A DNA stretch of 12,568 bases from Nitrospirota bacterium (GTDB lineage: Bacteria; Nitrospirota; Nitrospiria; Nitrospirales; UBA8639), in NCBI GenBank assembly GCA_029881175.1, contig JAOUNC010000027.1, positions 1-12,568 on the forward strand. The letters are read 5' to 3'. The notes below the pieces were generated by a model, which was given only the letters and a program-made list of their open reading frames with translations, did no database searches and was not told the origin of the DNA. A program made the translations under genes and the position numbers. Shown here piece after piece: positions 1 to 7,100 of the stretch (position 1 is the stretch's first letter; each line of letters starts with the position of its first letter).

Positions 1-107
1 CCGGTCTTGTCATCGAGTGGGCGACGCTTCATCAGCGCGAACTTCTCGTTGACTGGGAAAAGGCGCAAGCGCGTCAAGAGCTCCAGAAGATCGCTCCCTT
101 GGAATGA
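1..107 (+). CDS. DUF4160 family protein, C-terminal fragment
   Basis: An open frame entering from the left edge (codons in phase from base 3) ends at a TGA at 105-107. The visible 34 residues read GLVIEWATLHQRELLVDWEK followed by a short charged tail ending in IAPLE. This pattern, with a V-x-EWA-x-LH-x-x-ELL-x-DW core and a final I-x-PLE, is typical of the C-terminus of DUF4160 proteins, small proteins often encoded beside a DUF2442 partner. Their biochemical role is not established; some sit in toxin-antitoxin-like contexts. The start and most of the gene lie outside the window. The family call rests only on this tail. Confidence 0.6.
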   Translation, partial: GLVIEWATLHQRELLVDWEKAQARQELQKIAPLE

Positions 108-184
108 GCTGTCGCCCTACAATAAATAGCGTGGGGAAGCTTCTTATTCAACCGCAAAATCAAAAATAATTCATAGGATCGTTT

Positions 185-805
185 ATGGCTGATTGTTGCA
201 ATGACAAAGCTTGTGAGGTTGAGGCGCTTCGTGATCGCCAAAGCTCAGTGCTGAAGATCGTGCTGGGCATTAATGCTGTCATGTTCTTTGTCGAACTTAC
301 GGCAGGACTGCTCGCCGGTTCTGTTTCTTTAATAGCTGATTCCCTGGATATGCTGGGCGATGCTCTGGTTTACGGCTTTAGCATTTACGTGGTCGCGCGG
401 GGCGCAAGAATGAAAGCCAAGGCAGCCTTCCTCAAGGGCGGGATCATGGCGGGCTTTGGTCTCTTCGTTTTTGGGCAAGCGATGTATAAACTTATTATTC
501 CGCATGTTCCATCGTTCGAAACCATTGGGGTTATTGGGGTGCTCGCGCTTGCCGCAAATAGCCTATGCCTTCTTTTGCTCTGGCGGCATCGGGCCGATGA
601 CATCAATATGAGTTCCGTATGGTTGTGTTCTCGGAACGACATTATTGCAAATGTTTCGGTGTTGTGTGCCGGCATGGGCGTATGGCTCACCAGTTCAGGC
701 TGGCCTGATATTCTTGTGGGTTTGGGACTAGCGGCTCTTTTCCTACGGTCAGCCCTATACGTCTTGCGTGGCGCTATGAAAGAGCTGCAAACAACTAATG
801 CCTGA
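185..805 (+). CDS. CDF-type cation transporter, transmembrane domain only
   Basis: A 206-residue inner-membrane protein resembling cation diffusion facilitators, which exchange protons for Zn2+, Cd2+, Co2+ or similar metals. The N-terminus carries Cys4, Cys5 and Cys10, a possible metal-catching motif, followed by about six hydrophobic segments. The TM2 signature is visible at residues 49-60 with Asp55-x3-Asp59. By alignment with the HxxxD motif of TM5 in ZitB-like proteins, Cys148-x3-Asp152 occupies the equivalent place, so the predicted site is D/D/C/D rather than H/D/H/D. The usual CDF length is near 300 residues; the C-terminal cytoplasmic ferredoxin-like domain that normally supports dimerisation is absent and the frame ends cleanly. 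Short CDF-like proteins of this sort occur widely, so this need not be a truncation. A TAGGA lies upstream of the ATG. Metal specificity cannot be read from the sequence. Confidence 0.85.
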   Translation: MADCCNDKACEVEALRDRQSSVLKIVLGINAVMFFVELTAGLLAGSVSLIADSLDMLGDALVYGFSIYVVARGARMKAKAAFLKGGIMAGFGLFVFGQAMYKLIIPHVPSFETIGVIGVLALAANSLCLLLLWRHRADDINMSSVWLCSRNDIIANVSVLCAGMGVWLTSSGWPDILVGLGLAALFLRSALYVLRGAMKELQTTNA

Positions 806-891
806 GAGCAGCCTCATGAACACTGGCGAAAACCATAAGGCAGCCGAAAGGGCCCTATAGAAGCGGACAAAACCCGTTTTTCTTCTGTCGA

Positions 892-1162
892 TTATCAACA
901 ATGCACACTCGATACTGTGGATAACACCTTTTACAAGGAACTTTGGGCGATTTGGAAGAAACACGAGGATCAATCAAACTGACTAATGTCAAGAAAAAAT
1001 TAGCAATCTACCTTTACAACTATGCCAAAAATTTCACACCACCACATATGGTAGAAATAAAATACATTCACACAATGCCTAAATTTAAGGCAATTTGCTC
1101 ATTTCATTATCAATCCTTGTCAAATGGCGAGAAATAAATGAGTCGCCACCATGTTATCCACA
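892..1162. promoter_or_regulatory. Cluster of DnaA boxes flanking AT-rich DNA
   Basis: TTATCCACA, the consensus DnaA box, occurs perfectly at 1154-1162 on plus and at 916-924 on minus (TGTGGATAA). TTATCAACA (one mismatch) lies at 892-900 and TCATCCACA (one mismatch) at 1533-1541. The two perfect boxes face inward around about 230 bases of visibly AT-rich sequence (roughly 990-1140). This could be a replication-origin module, a DnaA-titration site or a DnaA-regulated region. No dnaA, dnaN, gyrB or parAB gene is nearby, which argues for caution. AT-rich DNA raises the chance of such matches. Confidence 0.35.
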
Positions 1163-1420
1163 AAAACTGGGGAATATATTTTTGTCGCCTGGCCTGCATT
1201 TTGCCGACTAGTGAAAATCTGAATTTGTTGAGGAAATTTCTGTGTCAGGTTCAAACTGAGCGAGTTGTGAGCAGACCCGCCTGCTCCAACTTCACAAGTA
1301 CCCTAGAGTAGGAAAGCCATTTTTTAGATCAAAGTGTAAAAACTTGCCTTTCACCTTTCAGACAATGTCCGCTGAAATGCTGATGGGAGTCCATCGCGGT
1401 CGTCAAACAATCCTTAATCT

Positions 1421-1512
1421 GTCATCCCCGCAGTTTTTGGCGGGGATCCATCATTTCCGTCCATTCATGGGAAACAACGGATGGTTTCCCGCTAACTACC
1501 CGCGGGAATGAC
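1421..1512. repeat. Palindromic intergenic repeat (REP/MITE-like)
   Basis: The element begins GTCATCCCCGC and ends GCGGGAATGAC, giving imperfect terminal inverted repeats. Inside, CCCCGC at 1426-1431 pairs with GCGGGG at 1440-1445, and TTCCCGC at 1486-1492 pairs with GCGGGAA at 1502-1508. A further middle hairpin is possible (CCATC at 1448-1452 with GATGG at 1480-1484). Sequences of the GTCAT(T/C)CCCGC...GCGGGAATGAC type are dispersed through many bacterial genomes as REP-like or MITE-like units. Only one copy is in this window, so its repeat nature is inferred from resemblance. Confidence 0.6.
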
Positions 1513-1826
1513 GAAACGAGGACAAATAGACCTCATCCACAGATCGTGAACTTCATTAGACAATGCCGGAAAATAAGGTCTAAAGTTTTACAGATAAAGG
1601 GATCCATCAGCGATTTACAAAAAGCCCTCTGAGTTGCCCCAAAAATCGCCTACCCTATTTTCTTACCTTTTCAGAAATTTTTTGTGAATCACCTGGTCTA
1701 GGATATTCTTCGATCGCCTCGAAGCCTCCATGTTTTTTCCAATCAATCATTTCTGTGACAACCAGCTTCTGAAAGAATATTCCTTGTTTCGACATTCCCA
1801 ATTTTCCAGCATTCCTCCAGTGAGGG

Positions 1827-1855
1827 TTGCCCTTTTATTATTTTTTTGGTAAAAG
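1827..1855 (+). promoter_or_regulatory. Possible sigma-70-type promoter for the mepK-like gene
   Basis: TTGCCC at 1827-1832 and TAAAAG at 1850-1855 are separated by 17 bases of T-rich sequence. Each hexamer matches the consensus at four of six positions. It would start transcription roughly 55 bases before the gene. The match is modest and other sites are possible. Confidence 0.25.
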
Positions 1856-1917
1856 TCTGCCATTCTTGCCGTTTTATCTTCCGTCTTCTTTCCACACACA
1901 TCGTTTCGGAGGGCTTG

Positions 1918-2487
1918 ATGATGTCCCAACAGGCACAAGCACTTTGGTCTAGACGGGTTTTTCTGAAAACCTCACTCCTGGGAATGGCTTTGCTAGGCAG
2001 TCGATTGGCTCTGCCAGATTGGGCTTCTGCGCAGACTGCCCCCACAGGGCGATTGCGTCTTTTGAATCTGAACACTCAAGAGCGAATTTCGGTCAGATAT
2101 CGCAGTCGAACGGGCCAGTACGATCAGCGCGCCTTGGAGGACATTAACTATGTCCTCCGGTGTTCCCATTCCCATCAAGTCTGTGAAATGGATATTCAAT
2201 TACTGGAATATCTCAACCGGATTGTTAGCCTGGTAGGACCAGGAAAAGAAGTTCACATTTCTTCTGCTTATCGCTCACCCACGTATAATGATTGGCTGGT
2301 TCGCGCAGGCAAAGGCGCCGCACCGAATAGCTTACATATGACAGGGCAGGCCATCGACATCGCCATTCCAGGAGTCCGGCTGTCGCACGTATGGCGCGCC
2401 GCCGCGAAGCTACGGCAGGGAGGTGTGGGAAATTACCGTCGTCGGGGATTCATCCATATCGATACAGGGCCTGTCCGCTACTGGTAG
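1918..2487 (+). CDS. mepK: Tat-exported MepK-like murein DD-endopeptidase (peptidase M15, DUF882)
   Basis: A 189-residue protein of the YcbK/MepK type (Peptidase_M15_2, DUF882), zinc peptidases that cut peptidoglycan cross-links in the periplasm to let the sacculus grow. A twin-arginine signal (SRRVFLK at residues 11-17, hydrophobic stretch, then an A-x-A-like site near residue 38) predicts Tat export. The mature part shows SSAYRSPTYN (115-124), HMTGQAID (140-147, zinc ligands His140 and Asp147) and FIHIDTGPVRYW at the C-terminus (His180 ligand). Length matches E. coli MepK (about 182 residues). The start is chosen because GGAGGG at 1908-1913 precedes two adjacent ATGs (1918, 1921); either could be used, and the upstream in-frame ATG at 1846 adds residues that would break the signal peptide. 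Strict orthology to mepK is not proven, and the family also includes proteins of untested specificity. Confidence 0.85.
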   Translation: MMSQQAQALWSRRVFLKTSLLGMALLGSRLALPDWASAQTAPTGRLRLLNLNTQERISVRYRSRTGQYDQRALEDINYVLRCSHSHQVCEMDIQLLEYLNRIVSLVGPGKEVHISSAYRSPTYNDWLVRAGKGAAPNSLHMTGQAIDIAIPGVRLSHVWRAAAKLRQGGVGNYRRRGFIHIDTGPVRYW

Positions 2488-2571
2488 CCTTTCGAATTTT
2501 TGCCTCACTTCCATTGCCTCGTCGTCACAGACAATGAGGCTCACACCTTTTCAGATTTACTTGCAGCTCTT

Positions 2572-2597
2572 TTGTAGGAAATTTTCATATCCTACAA
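2572..2597. promoter_or_regulatory. Perfect 8-bp inverted repeat, possible operator
   Basis: TTGTAGGA at 2572-2579 and TCCTACAA at 2590-2597 are exact reverse complements with a 10-base AT-rich spacer. It sits between the mepK-like gene and the respiratory operon, 36 bases upstream of the likely -35 box. There is no T-run after it, so it looks more like a dimeric regulator's binding site than a terminator. Confidence 0.4.
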
Positions 2598-2633
2598 TTG
2601 CTCAATGTCTGGTGATCCTTCGCGAATTGTCGC

Positions 2634-2662
2634 TTGCTTACTCTTTTCTGCTTTCATATTAT
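2634..2662 (+). promoter_or_regulatory. Likely sigma-70-type promoter of the Rieske/cytochrome b operon
   Basis: TTGCTT (2634-2639) and TATTAT (2657-2662) are spaced by exactly 17 bases. The -10 box matches consensus at five of six positions and the -35 at three. Transcription would begin near 2669, leaving a leader of about 75 bases before the Rieske ATG. This is the best promoter match in the 258-base gap. Confidence 0.4.
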
Positions 2663-2745
2663 GACAGAGACAATGAAACATCGATCTCCCGATTTTGCCA
2701 CCACATTAAAAGTCCTATAGGGCTTCACCATTCAGGGAAATTAAT

Positions 2746-3267
2746 ATGGAAGATGGCTTATCCACACCAGTAGGAACACGCCGGTCATTCTTTGTAAAAA
2801 CCACTGTGCTTATTTCCTCTCTTATTGGATTCTCTCTGGCGGTTCCCCTCATCGGCTACGTGGTCGACCCTGCGCTTCGACGACGCACCAAAGAATGGGT
2901 ATCGCTAGGCAAAACCGACAAGTTGCCGGTTGGAGAACCCCAATCATTGGATCATAGAGTGACCGTGAAGGATGGATGGCAGAAAAGCCAGACCACCAAA
3001 GGGGTGTGGGCGCTGAAACAAGCCGATGGCCAAGTGACCGTCTATTCGCCCATTTGCCCCCATTTAGGTTGCGGTTTTCGATGGGACCAACAGGACCGGT
3101 TATTTAAATGCCCCTGCCATGGCAGTATCTTCAATATTGATGGAACCGTCAAAGCAGGACCCGCGCCGCGCCCTTTGGATATACTGCCGTCCAAAATCGA
3201 AAATGGCGACCTGCTCGTCCAATATCAGGAATTTAAATCCGGGCTGGCCAAGAAGGTGGAACTCTAA
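2746..3267 (+). CDS. Rieske iron-sulfur subunit of a cytochrome bc/b6f-type complex
   Basis: The 173-residue Rieske protein takes electrons from quinol and passes them to the c-heme of the complex. An N-terminal TRRSFFVK motif (residues 11-18) followed by one membrane helix (about 20-40) suggests a Tat-dependent, membrane-anchored protein with its cluster outside the inner membrane. The cluster-binding boxes are CPHLGC (104-109) and CPCHGS (122-127): Cys104, His106, Cys122 and His125 are the expected 2Fe-2S ligands, and Cys109 and Cys124 the expected disulfide. Box wording and length are of the b6f/menaquinol type. An AGGGA stands 7 bases before the ATG. The gene lies two bases ahead of the cytochrome b gene, so the two are surely co-transcribed. 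A perfect TTATCCACA lies inside the 5' end (2758-2766), probably by chance. Confidence 0.93.
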   Translation: MEDGLSTPVGTRRSFFVKTTVLISSLIGFSLAVPLIGYVVDPALRRRTKEWVSLGKTDKLPVGEPQSLDHRVTVKDGWQKSQTTKGVWALKQADGQVTVYSPICPHLGCGFRWDQQDRLFKCPCHGSIFNIDGTVKAGPAPRPLDILPSKIENGDLLVQYQEFKSGLAKKVEL

Positions 3268-3269
3268 GC

Positions 3270-4592
3270 ATGGCCTCCCGTCTCTATCAGTGGATTGACC
3301 GTCGCTTGGGATTGCAACCGTTAGAGCAGACCCTTCTCAACGAGCCCATTCCCGGTGGAGCGAGTTGGAATTATGTCTTCGGTTCAGCCACGCTTTTTCT
3401 TTTTGTCTTGCAAGCGCTAACAGGCATGTTTCTCATGGTCTATTACGTGCCAGCAACCGACCATGCCTACGACACGGTTCAATATATTCAACAGGAAGTG
3501 TGGGGGGGATGGTTTGTCCGCGGCCTGCATCATTGGGGTGCCTCAGCCGTCATGATGGCCATTGGACTTCATATGTTGCAGGTCTTTTTTGATGGCGCCT
3601 ATAAACGCCCTCGAGAACTCATGTGGATTGTTGGCGTCATCTTGTTAGCCATCATGCTGGCGTTCGGATTCACCGGGTATTTGCTACCTTGGGATCAAAA
3701 CGCCTATTGGGCCACCCAGGTGGGTATCAACATGGTTGGCAGTGTCCCACTTATTGGCGACTTTCTCGTGAGAGTCCTTCGAGGAGGTGAAACCCTCGGC
3801 GCCTTAACCCTTTCACGTTTTTTCGCAATTCACGTCGCGTTTCTTCCCGCCGTCATTGCGCTTGGGATCATGATACATCTCTTTATTCTTCGACGGGTAG
3901 GGCCCGCAGGACCTCATGATGAGACGAGAGCCAAAGCGGGGAGTGAAACATTCTACCCACGGCAGGTCTATATGGATGCGGTGGTGATGCTCGGCGTGTT
4001 TGGAGCCGTGTCGCTGTTGGCCTTCACGGTGGAATTTCCATTGGCCGATCGGGCGGATCCGTCAGACCATTCATTCGTTCCGGTCCCGGAATGGTATTTT
4101 CTATTTCATTATCAGCTGCTCAAATATGCCCCGGGGGCATTAGGCCCTCTGGCAACCTGGCTGCTTCCCACGCTCTTTTTTGCAGGATTGCTGCTTCTGC
4201 CCTTTGTGGATCGAAACCCTGAACGACACCCGTCATCACGCCGGGTCGTACTGGCCGGCGGGTTGAGTTTTTTGATTGTTGTCTTCAGCTTGTTGGGCAT
4301 TTCTCTCCGAGACCTGTACGCTGTGCCCAAACGTGATCCTTCGGTGGCGAGAGGAATCGCATTAGTGGAACAATTCAAGTGTCAAACTTGCCATCGAATT
4401 CATGGGGAAGGTGGAAATTTAGCTCCGAATCTCTCTTTTGTGGCCGATCGACGACCGGACCGCGAGTGGCATATTCGACACTTCAAAGACCCTCAGTCGG
4501 TTTCCCCAGGGTCCTTCATGCCAAAACTTCCACTCAATGAGCAACAGGTGAACGATCTCACCAATTATATGCTGACCCTTAAGAGTGGATAA
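3270..4592 (+). CDS. Cytochrome b6/subunit IV fused to a C-terminal monohaem cytochrome c
   Basis: A 440-residue membrane subunit that oxidises quinol and carries electrons across the membrane. Residues 1-215 match cytochrome b6: haem b ligands are His87, His101, His188 and His203, with the 15-residue step from 188 to 203 that marks b6 rather than mitochondrial-type cytochrome b. Residues about 230-345 match subunit IV, with PEWYF at 273-277 (the quinol-site PEWY motif). Residues about 355-440 form a c-type haem domain: CQTCH at 371-375, and Met417 in FMPKL as the likely sixth ligand. All three modules share one chain, and no separate cytochrome c1 or f gene follows, so the c tail probably takes that role. 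The cysteine that binds the extra haem (ci/cn) in b6 aligns with Val36 here. Start ATG is two bases after the Rieske stop, with an AAGGTGG inside the end of that gene. Confidence 0.93.
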   Translation: MASRLYQWIDRRLGLQPLEQTLLNEPIPGGASWNYVFGSATLFLFVLQALTGMFLMVYYVPATDHAYDTVQYIQQEVWGGWFVRGLHHWGASAVMMAIGLHMLQVFFDGAYKRPRELMWIVGVILLAIMLAFGFTGYLLPWDQNAYWATQVGINMVGSVPLIGDFLVRVLRGGETLGALTLSRFFAIHVAFLPAVIALGIMIHLFILRRVGPAGPHDETRAKAGSETFYPRQVYMDAVVMLGVFGAVSLLAFTVEFPLADRADPSDHSFVPVPEWYFLFHYQLLKYAPGALGPLATWLLPTLFFAGLLLLPFVDRNPERHPSSRRVVLAGGLSFLIVVFSLLGISLRDLYAVPKRDPSVARGIALVEQFKCQTCHRIHGEGGNLAPNLSFVADRRPDREWHIRHFKDPQSVSPGSFMPKLPLNEQQVNDLTNYMLTLKSG

Positions 4593-4683
4593 CTCTTCCT
4601 GGCGTTCTACCAAATTCAGTTTTTGACTGTTATCAATGACGCATCATGGCTTCTATCAGATATCCATGCGCGACACTAGACAT

Positions 4684-4724
4684 AAAAAAAATCCCCCACG
4701 GCTCTGTTAAAAGCCGTGGGGGAT
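4684..4724 (-). terminator. Strong intrinsic terminator after the CmpX-like channel gene
   Basis: ATCCCCCACGGCT (4691-4703) pairs perfectly over 13 bp with 4712-4724 around an 8-base loop. Read on the minus strand, the hairpin begins seven bases after the TGA of the channel gene and is followed by eight T residues (A-run at 4684-4691). On the plus strand it is followed by A residues, so it is not a typical terminator for the cytochrome b operon, though it may still slow read-through. Confidence 0.85.
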
Positions 4725-4730
4725 AAAAAA

Positions 4731-6200
4731 TCATTCTCGGCGCTCGCCACGGATTTGACTGAGCCAATGCTCCATTTGTTTGCCAGCCGCCTCCCGGCCT
4801 CCTAGCCCAAAGGATAACGCCACGGCCACGGCAATTGCTCCAAGCGTCAGCCCGAATGCCAGGTTGACGATCTCATTGGCTAACCCCATGGCCCGCAGCC
4901 CCATGGCGATTACCAACCCGAGAATCGCGAATCGCGCAATATTCGCCACTCCTCCCGAATTCGCTCCATGAACCCGAATAATGGTTTCATAGGCGAGATT
5001 CGACAACCAGAACCCGATGGCGATGATGGCACTGCCCAATAATACCTGTCCTCCAAATTCGATGAACATCGTGACGAGTTCGGAAACCTGCTCAAAGCCT
5101 AACTGGCTCGTCGCCTCGATGATGGCAAATACCACGATAAAGAACGCCACCACTTTTCCCACAAATGCAGAAGGGGTGGTTTCCCCCGTAAAGGCCTGCC
5201 CCAGGCCAAGCTTATCGGGAAGGGCATCAAAACCCAGTCCCCCTAACAAATTCCCCAGCAAATGAGACACTAACCGTGAAATCGCAAAGGCGATCCCCAA
5301 GATGATGGCCGCCGCAAAAATGTCAGGGATGGCCGCCATCATATGGTTCAACATCTCAGTGGCCGGTCCAGTAATCACCTGAATTTCCAGGGCTTGCAAT
5401 GCCGCAACCACCGCAGGAACAAGAATCAGGATATACACCACCAAGGCAATCAAATGGGACAAAGACATCGTCCCTTTGAGTCCGACTTGTTCCCCCAATC
5501 GATCAGTACCGGCAGCCGTCAACAAGTTACTCACGAGATCGCGGACGATTTTGGCTAAAAACCAACCCACCACACCTATCAAAATCGCCCCAAACACGTT
5601 CGGGACCATGCCTAGCATTTCATTGACCATGCCTTGGACCGGTTCTAACAATCCATCAATCTCCAATGTGCCTAAAATAGCGGGAAGAAAGAGTAGAACA
5701 ATCAGCCAAAATACGACATTGCCCAAATTATCACTGATCGGTCGCATCCCAGCTCCCGCGCTCAGCTTGTCATCCAAGGTCGTCGCCTGCAACGCTTTGG
5801 ACACAATCATCCGAAGTACCGTGGCGATGACCCACACGAGTAACATCAGAATCCCCCCAGCGACTAATTTCGGGACAAACGCTAAGACCTGATCGACTAA
5901 CGCCCGCAAAGGGCCAGAGACTAATTCCAAATGTAAGGCGTTAAAAAATGCCACCAACACCAGCAACAAAATGACATAATAGATGCCTGCGGCTGTCCCA
6001 CCTTCAATGTCCATTTCGGCTCCGGTGGTCGAACGCAATCGCTGATTGACGCTGATAATGCCCAAACCCTTTTTCACGCCGGCTCTCACGGCCATGGCGA
6101 CAAACCAACCCAAAATTAGAATGCCCAAAGCTCCCAATACACTCGGAAGTGTTCCCCCAAGAGTCTCTTGCAGGGTTTCAATCAATCTACTCATGTCCAT
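4731..6200 (-). CDS. TM_helix-repeat channel protein (CmpX-like, MscS-related)
   Basis: A 489-residue, very hydrophobic inner-membrane protein. Five copies of a conserved transmembrane repeat of the TM_helix type (Pfam PF05552) can be seen at about 18-46, 109-137, 199-227, 291-319 and 384-410. Copies 2 to 4 share a (V/I)P-x-(L/V/I)(V/F)-(G/A)-x-I-L opening and a basic end. The C-terminus carries ALSFGLGGREAAGK (461-474), which resembles the glycine-rich FGLGGR found just after the pore helix of MscS-family channels, but no MscS beta domain follows. Pseudomonas CmpX and related proteins have this plan and have been linked to envelope or osmotic stress. AGGAG lies six bases before the ATG. The position next to mscL supports a role in turgor or membrane-tension response, which is inference. 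Confidence 0.82.
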   Translation of the reverse strand: MDMSRLIETLQETLGGTLPSVLGALGILILGWFVAMAVRAGVKKGLGIISVNQRLRSTTGAEMDIEGGTAAGIYYVILLLVLVAFFNALHLELVSGPLRALVDQVLAFVPKLVAGGILMLLVWVIATVLRMIVSKALQATTLDDKLSAGAGMRPISDNLGNVVFWLIVLLFLPAILGTLEIDGLLEPVQGMVNEMLGMVPNVFGAILIGVVGWFLAKIVRDLVSNLLTAAGTDRLGEQVGLKGTMSLSHLIALVVYILILVPAVVAALQALEIQVITGPATEMLNHMMAAIPDIFAAAIILGIAFAISRLVSHLLGNLLGGLGFDALPDKLGLGQAFTGETTPSAFVGKVVAFFIVVFAIIEATSQLGFEQVSELVTMFIEFGGQVLLGSAIIAIGFWLSNLAYETIIRVHGANSGGVANIARFAILGLVIAMGLRAMGLANEIVNLAFGLTLGAIAVAVALSFGLGGREAAGKQMEHWLSQIRGERRE

Positions 6201-6641
6201 AAATCACTCCTTTCGATAAGAGTATCCATGCCCCATCTACCTACACCTCGTGCAGTTAGGCTGACGGATTTATAATGAAAAATGTGCTGGTCTATTTCTA
6301 TTGAAGAAAAAAACGAAAGGTCACGATCGAAGTCAAGTGGTCCTTTACACTAACAATACGACTCATGCTGAGTCCACCCAAAACTCCTATCCCTCCATGG
6401 CAGCACGATGTCTTCAAGAAAACCATTCTGAATTTCTTTATTCCAAATCTATCGAATTTTATGAAAAAAAGCGGCATTTCCAGAAACGGAAATGCCGCTT
6501 TTTTTTATTCGATACCTAGCTGAATACACAATCAGGACAAGGATCAGGCGTATATGAATTTAGCGATGCAATACTGAATGACAACAAAGCCCCCCATCCT
6601 GTGGCATATTAGAAAATACGCAATAAACCACAGTTGACCCC
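6201..6641. other. Intergenic region between the two channel genes
   Basis: 441 bases with no supportable gene. It holds the hairpin terminator at 6464-6506. The plus-strand open frame at 6301-6519 runs through that terminator, has no ribosome binding site and a lysine- and serine-rich translation, so it is not called. The promoter of the CmpX-like gene should lie in the part next to 6200, but I could not assign boxes. Confidence 0.6.
6464..6506. terminator. Bidirectional intrinsic terminator downstream of mscL
   Basis: GCGGCATTTCC (6471-6481) pairs perfectly with GGAAATGCCGC (6488-6498) around a six-base loop. Seven A residues precede it and eight T residues follow, so it can end transcripts on both strands. 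On the minus strand it would close mscL about 135 bases after the stop codon. On the plus strand no gene is visible ahead of it. Confidence 0.85.
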
Positions 6642-7100
6642 CTATGCAGATTTCGCCAATTCCGCCGTACAATGCCCACATTTGGTGGCCTTGATGGGAA
6701 TGGTCATTTGGCAATATCCGCATTCCTTGGTTGTCGGTTCGGCAGGAGGGGCCTCTTCTTCTTTTTTAAGTTTATTGATGTTCCGAATGACCATAAAGAC
6801 CGCAAAGGCCACGATGAGAAAACTGACGACCGAATTTAAAAAGACTCCATAATTAATGGTCACCGCTCCCGCCGCTTGGGCATCGGCCAACGCCAAATAA
6901 GGGCCCGCCGTGGCCCCTTCCTTTAACGTCAGGAAGAGATTGGCAAAATCAACTCCTCCCATCAATAATCCTATCGGCGGCATGAGCACATCGGAGACCA
7001 TAGACTTCACAATGGTGCCAAATGCCCCACCGATAATAATACCGACTGCCATGTCCACGACATTTCCACGCATCGCAAATTCTTTAAATTCTTTCAGCAT
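6642..7100 (-). CDS. mscL: Large-conductance mechanosensitive channel MscL with zinc-ribbon tail
   Basis: MscL opens under extreme membrane tension and releases small solutes during osmotic downshock. Residues 1-112 show the family pattern: the [23 protein letters not shown] amphipathic helix and pore-lining TM1, the DVLMPPIG turn (37-44), a periplasmic loop, then TM2 (about 86-108) ending in a basic cluster. The channel part is of normal length. After it, in place of the usual short C-terminal helix, comes an acidic, proline-rich linker (114-123) and a four-cysteine module, Cys127-x2-Cys130 and Cys141-x2-Cys144, which looks like a zinc ribbon in the cytoplasm. AGGAGGG lies a few bases before the ATG. 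The upstream 617 bases contain structured repeats and the gene probably has its own promoter. Confidence 0.96.
   Translation of the reverse strand: MLKEFKEFAMRGNVVDMAVGIIIGGAFGTIVKSMVSDVLMPPIGLLMGGVDFANLFLTLKEGATAGPYLALADAQAAGAVTINYGVFLNSVVSFLIVAFAVFMVIRNINKLKKEEEAPPAEPTTKECGYCQMTIPIKATKCGHCTAELAKSA

Larger units (their letters stand above)
806..1917. other. Long AT-rich intergenic region
   Basis: About 1.1 kb without a convincing gene. Short open frames here (for example 943-1137 on plus and 755-973 on minus) have no ribosome binding site and low-complexity translations. What it does hold is a set of DnaA-box-like 9-mers (892-1162, plus one near-match at 1533-1541), a small inverted repeat TGCCT/AGGCA at 1076-1092 in a very AT-rich stretch, a 92-bp palindromic repeat at 1421-1512, and a possible promoter for the downstream mepK-like gene near 1827-1855. 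I see nothing identifiable in 1163-1420 or 1542-1826. Confidence 0.7.

Noticed and set aside
943..1137. 64-codon plus-strand open frame in the AT-rich gap
   Set aside because: No ribosome binding site, lysine/asparagine/tyrosine-rich translation that mirrors the AT content, and it lies between DnaA-like boxes.
1743..2075. 110-codon minus-strand open frame over the start of the mepK-like gene
   Set aside because: It is antisense to a gene with a clear signal peptide and family motifs, and has no recognisable domain.
2758..2766. Perfect DnaA box in the 5' end of the Rieske gene
   Set aside because: Isolated, inside coding sequence and 1.2 kb from the next near-match, so probably chance.
4684..4724. 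The 13-bp hairpin as terminator of the cytochrome b operon
   Set aside because: On the plus strand it is followed by A residues, not T; only the minus-strand direction has the T-run.
6301..6519. 72-codon plus-strand open frame in the gap between channel genes
   Set aside because: It runs through a perfect terminator hairpin and has no ribosome binding site.
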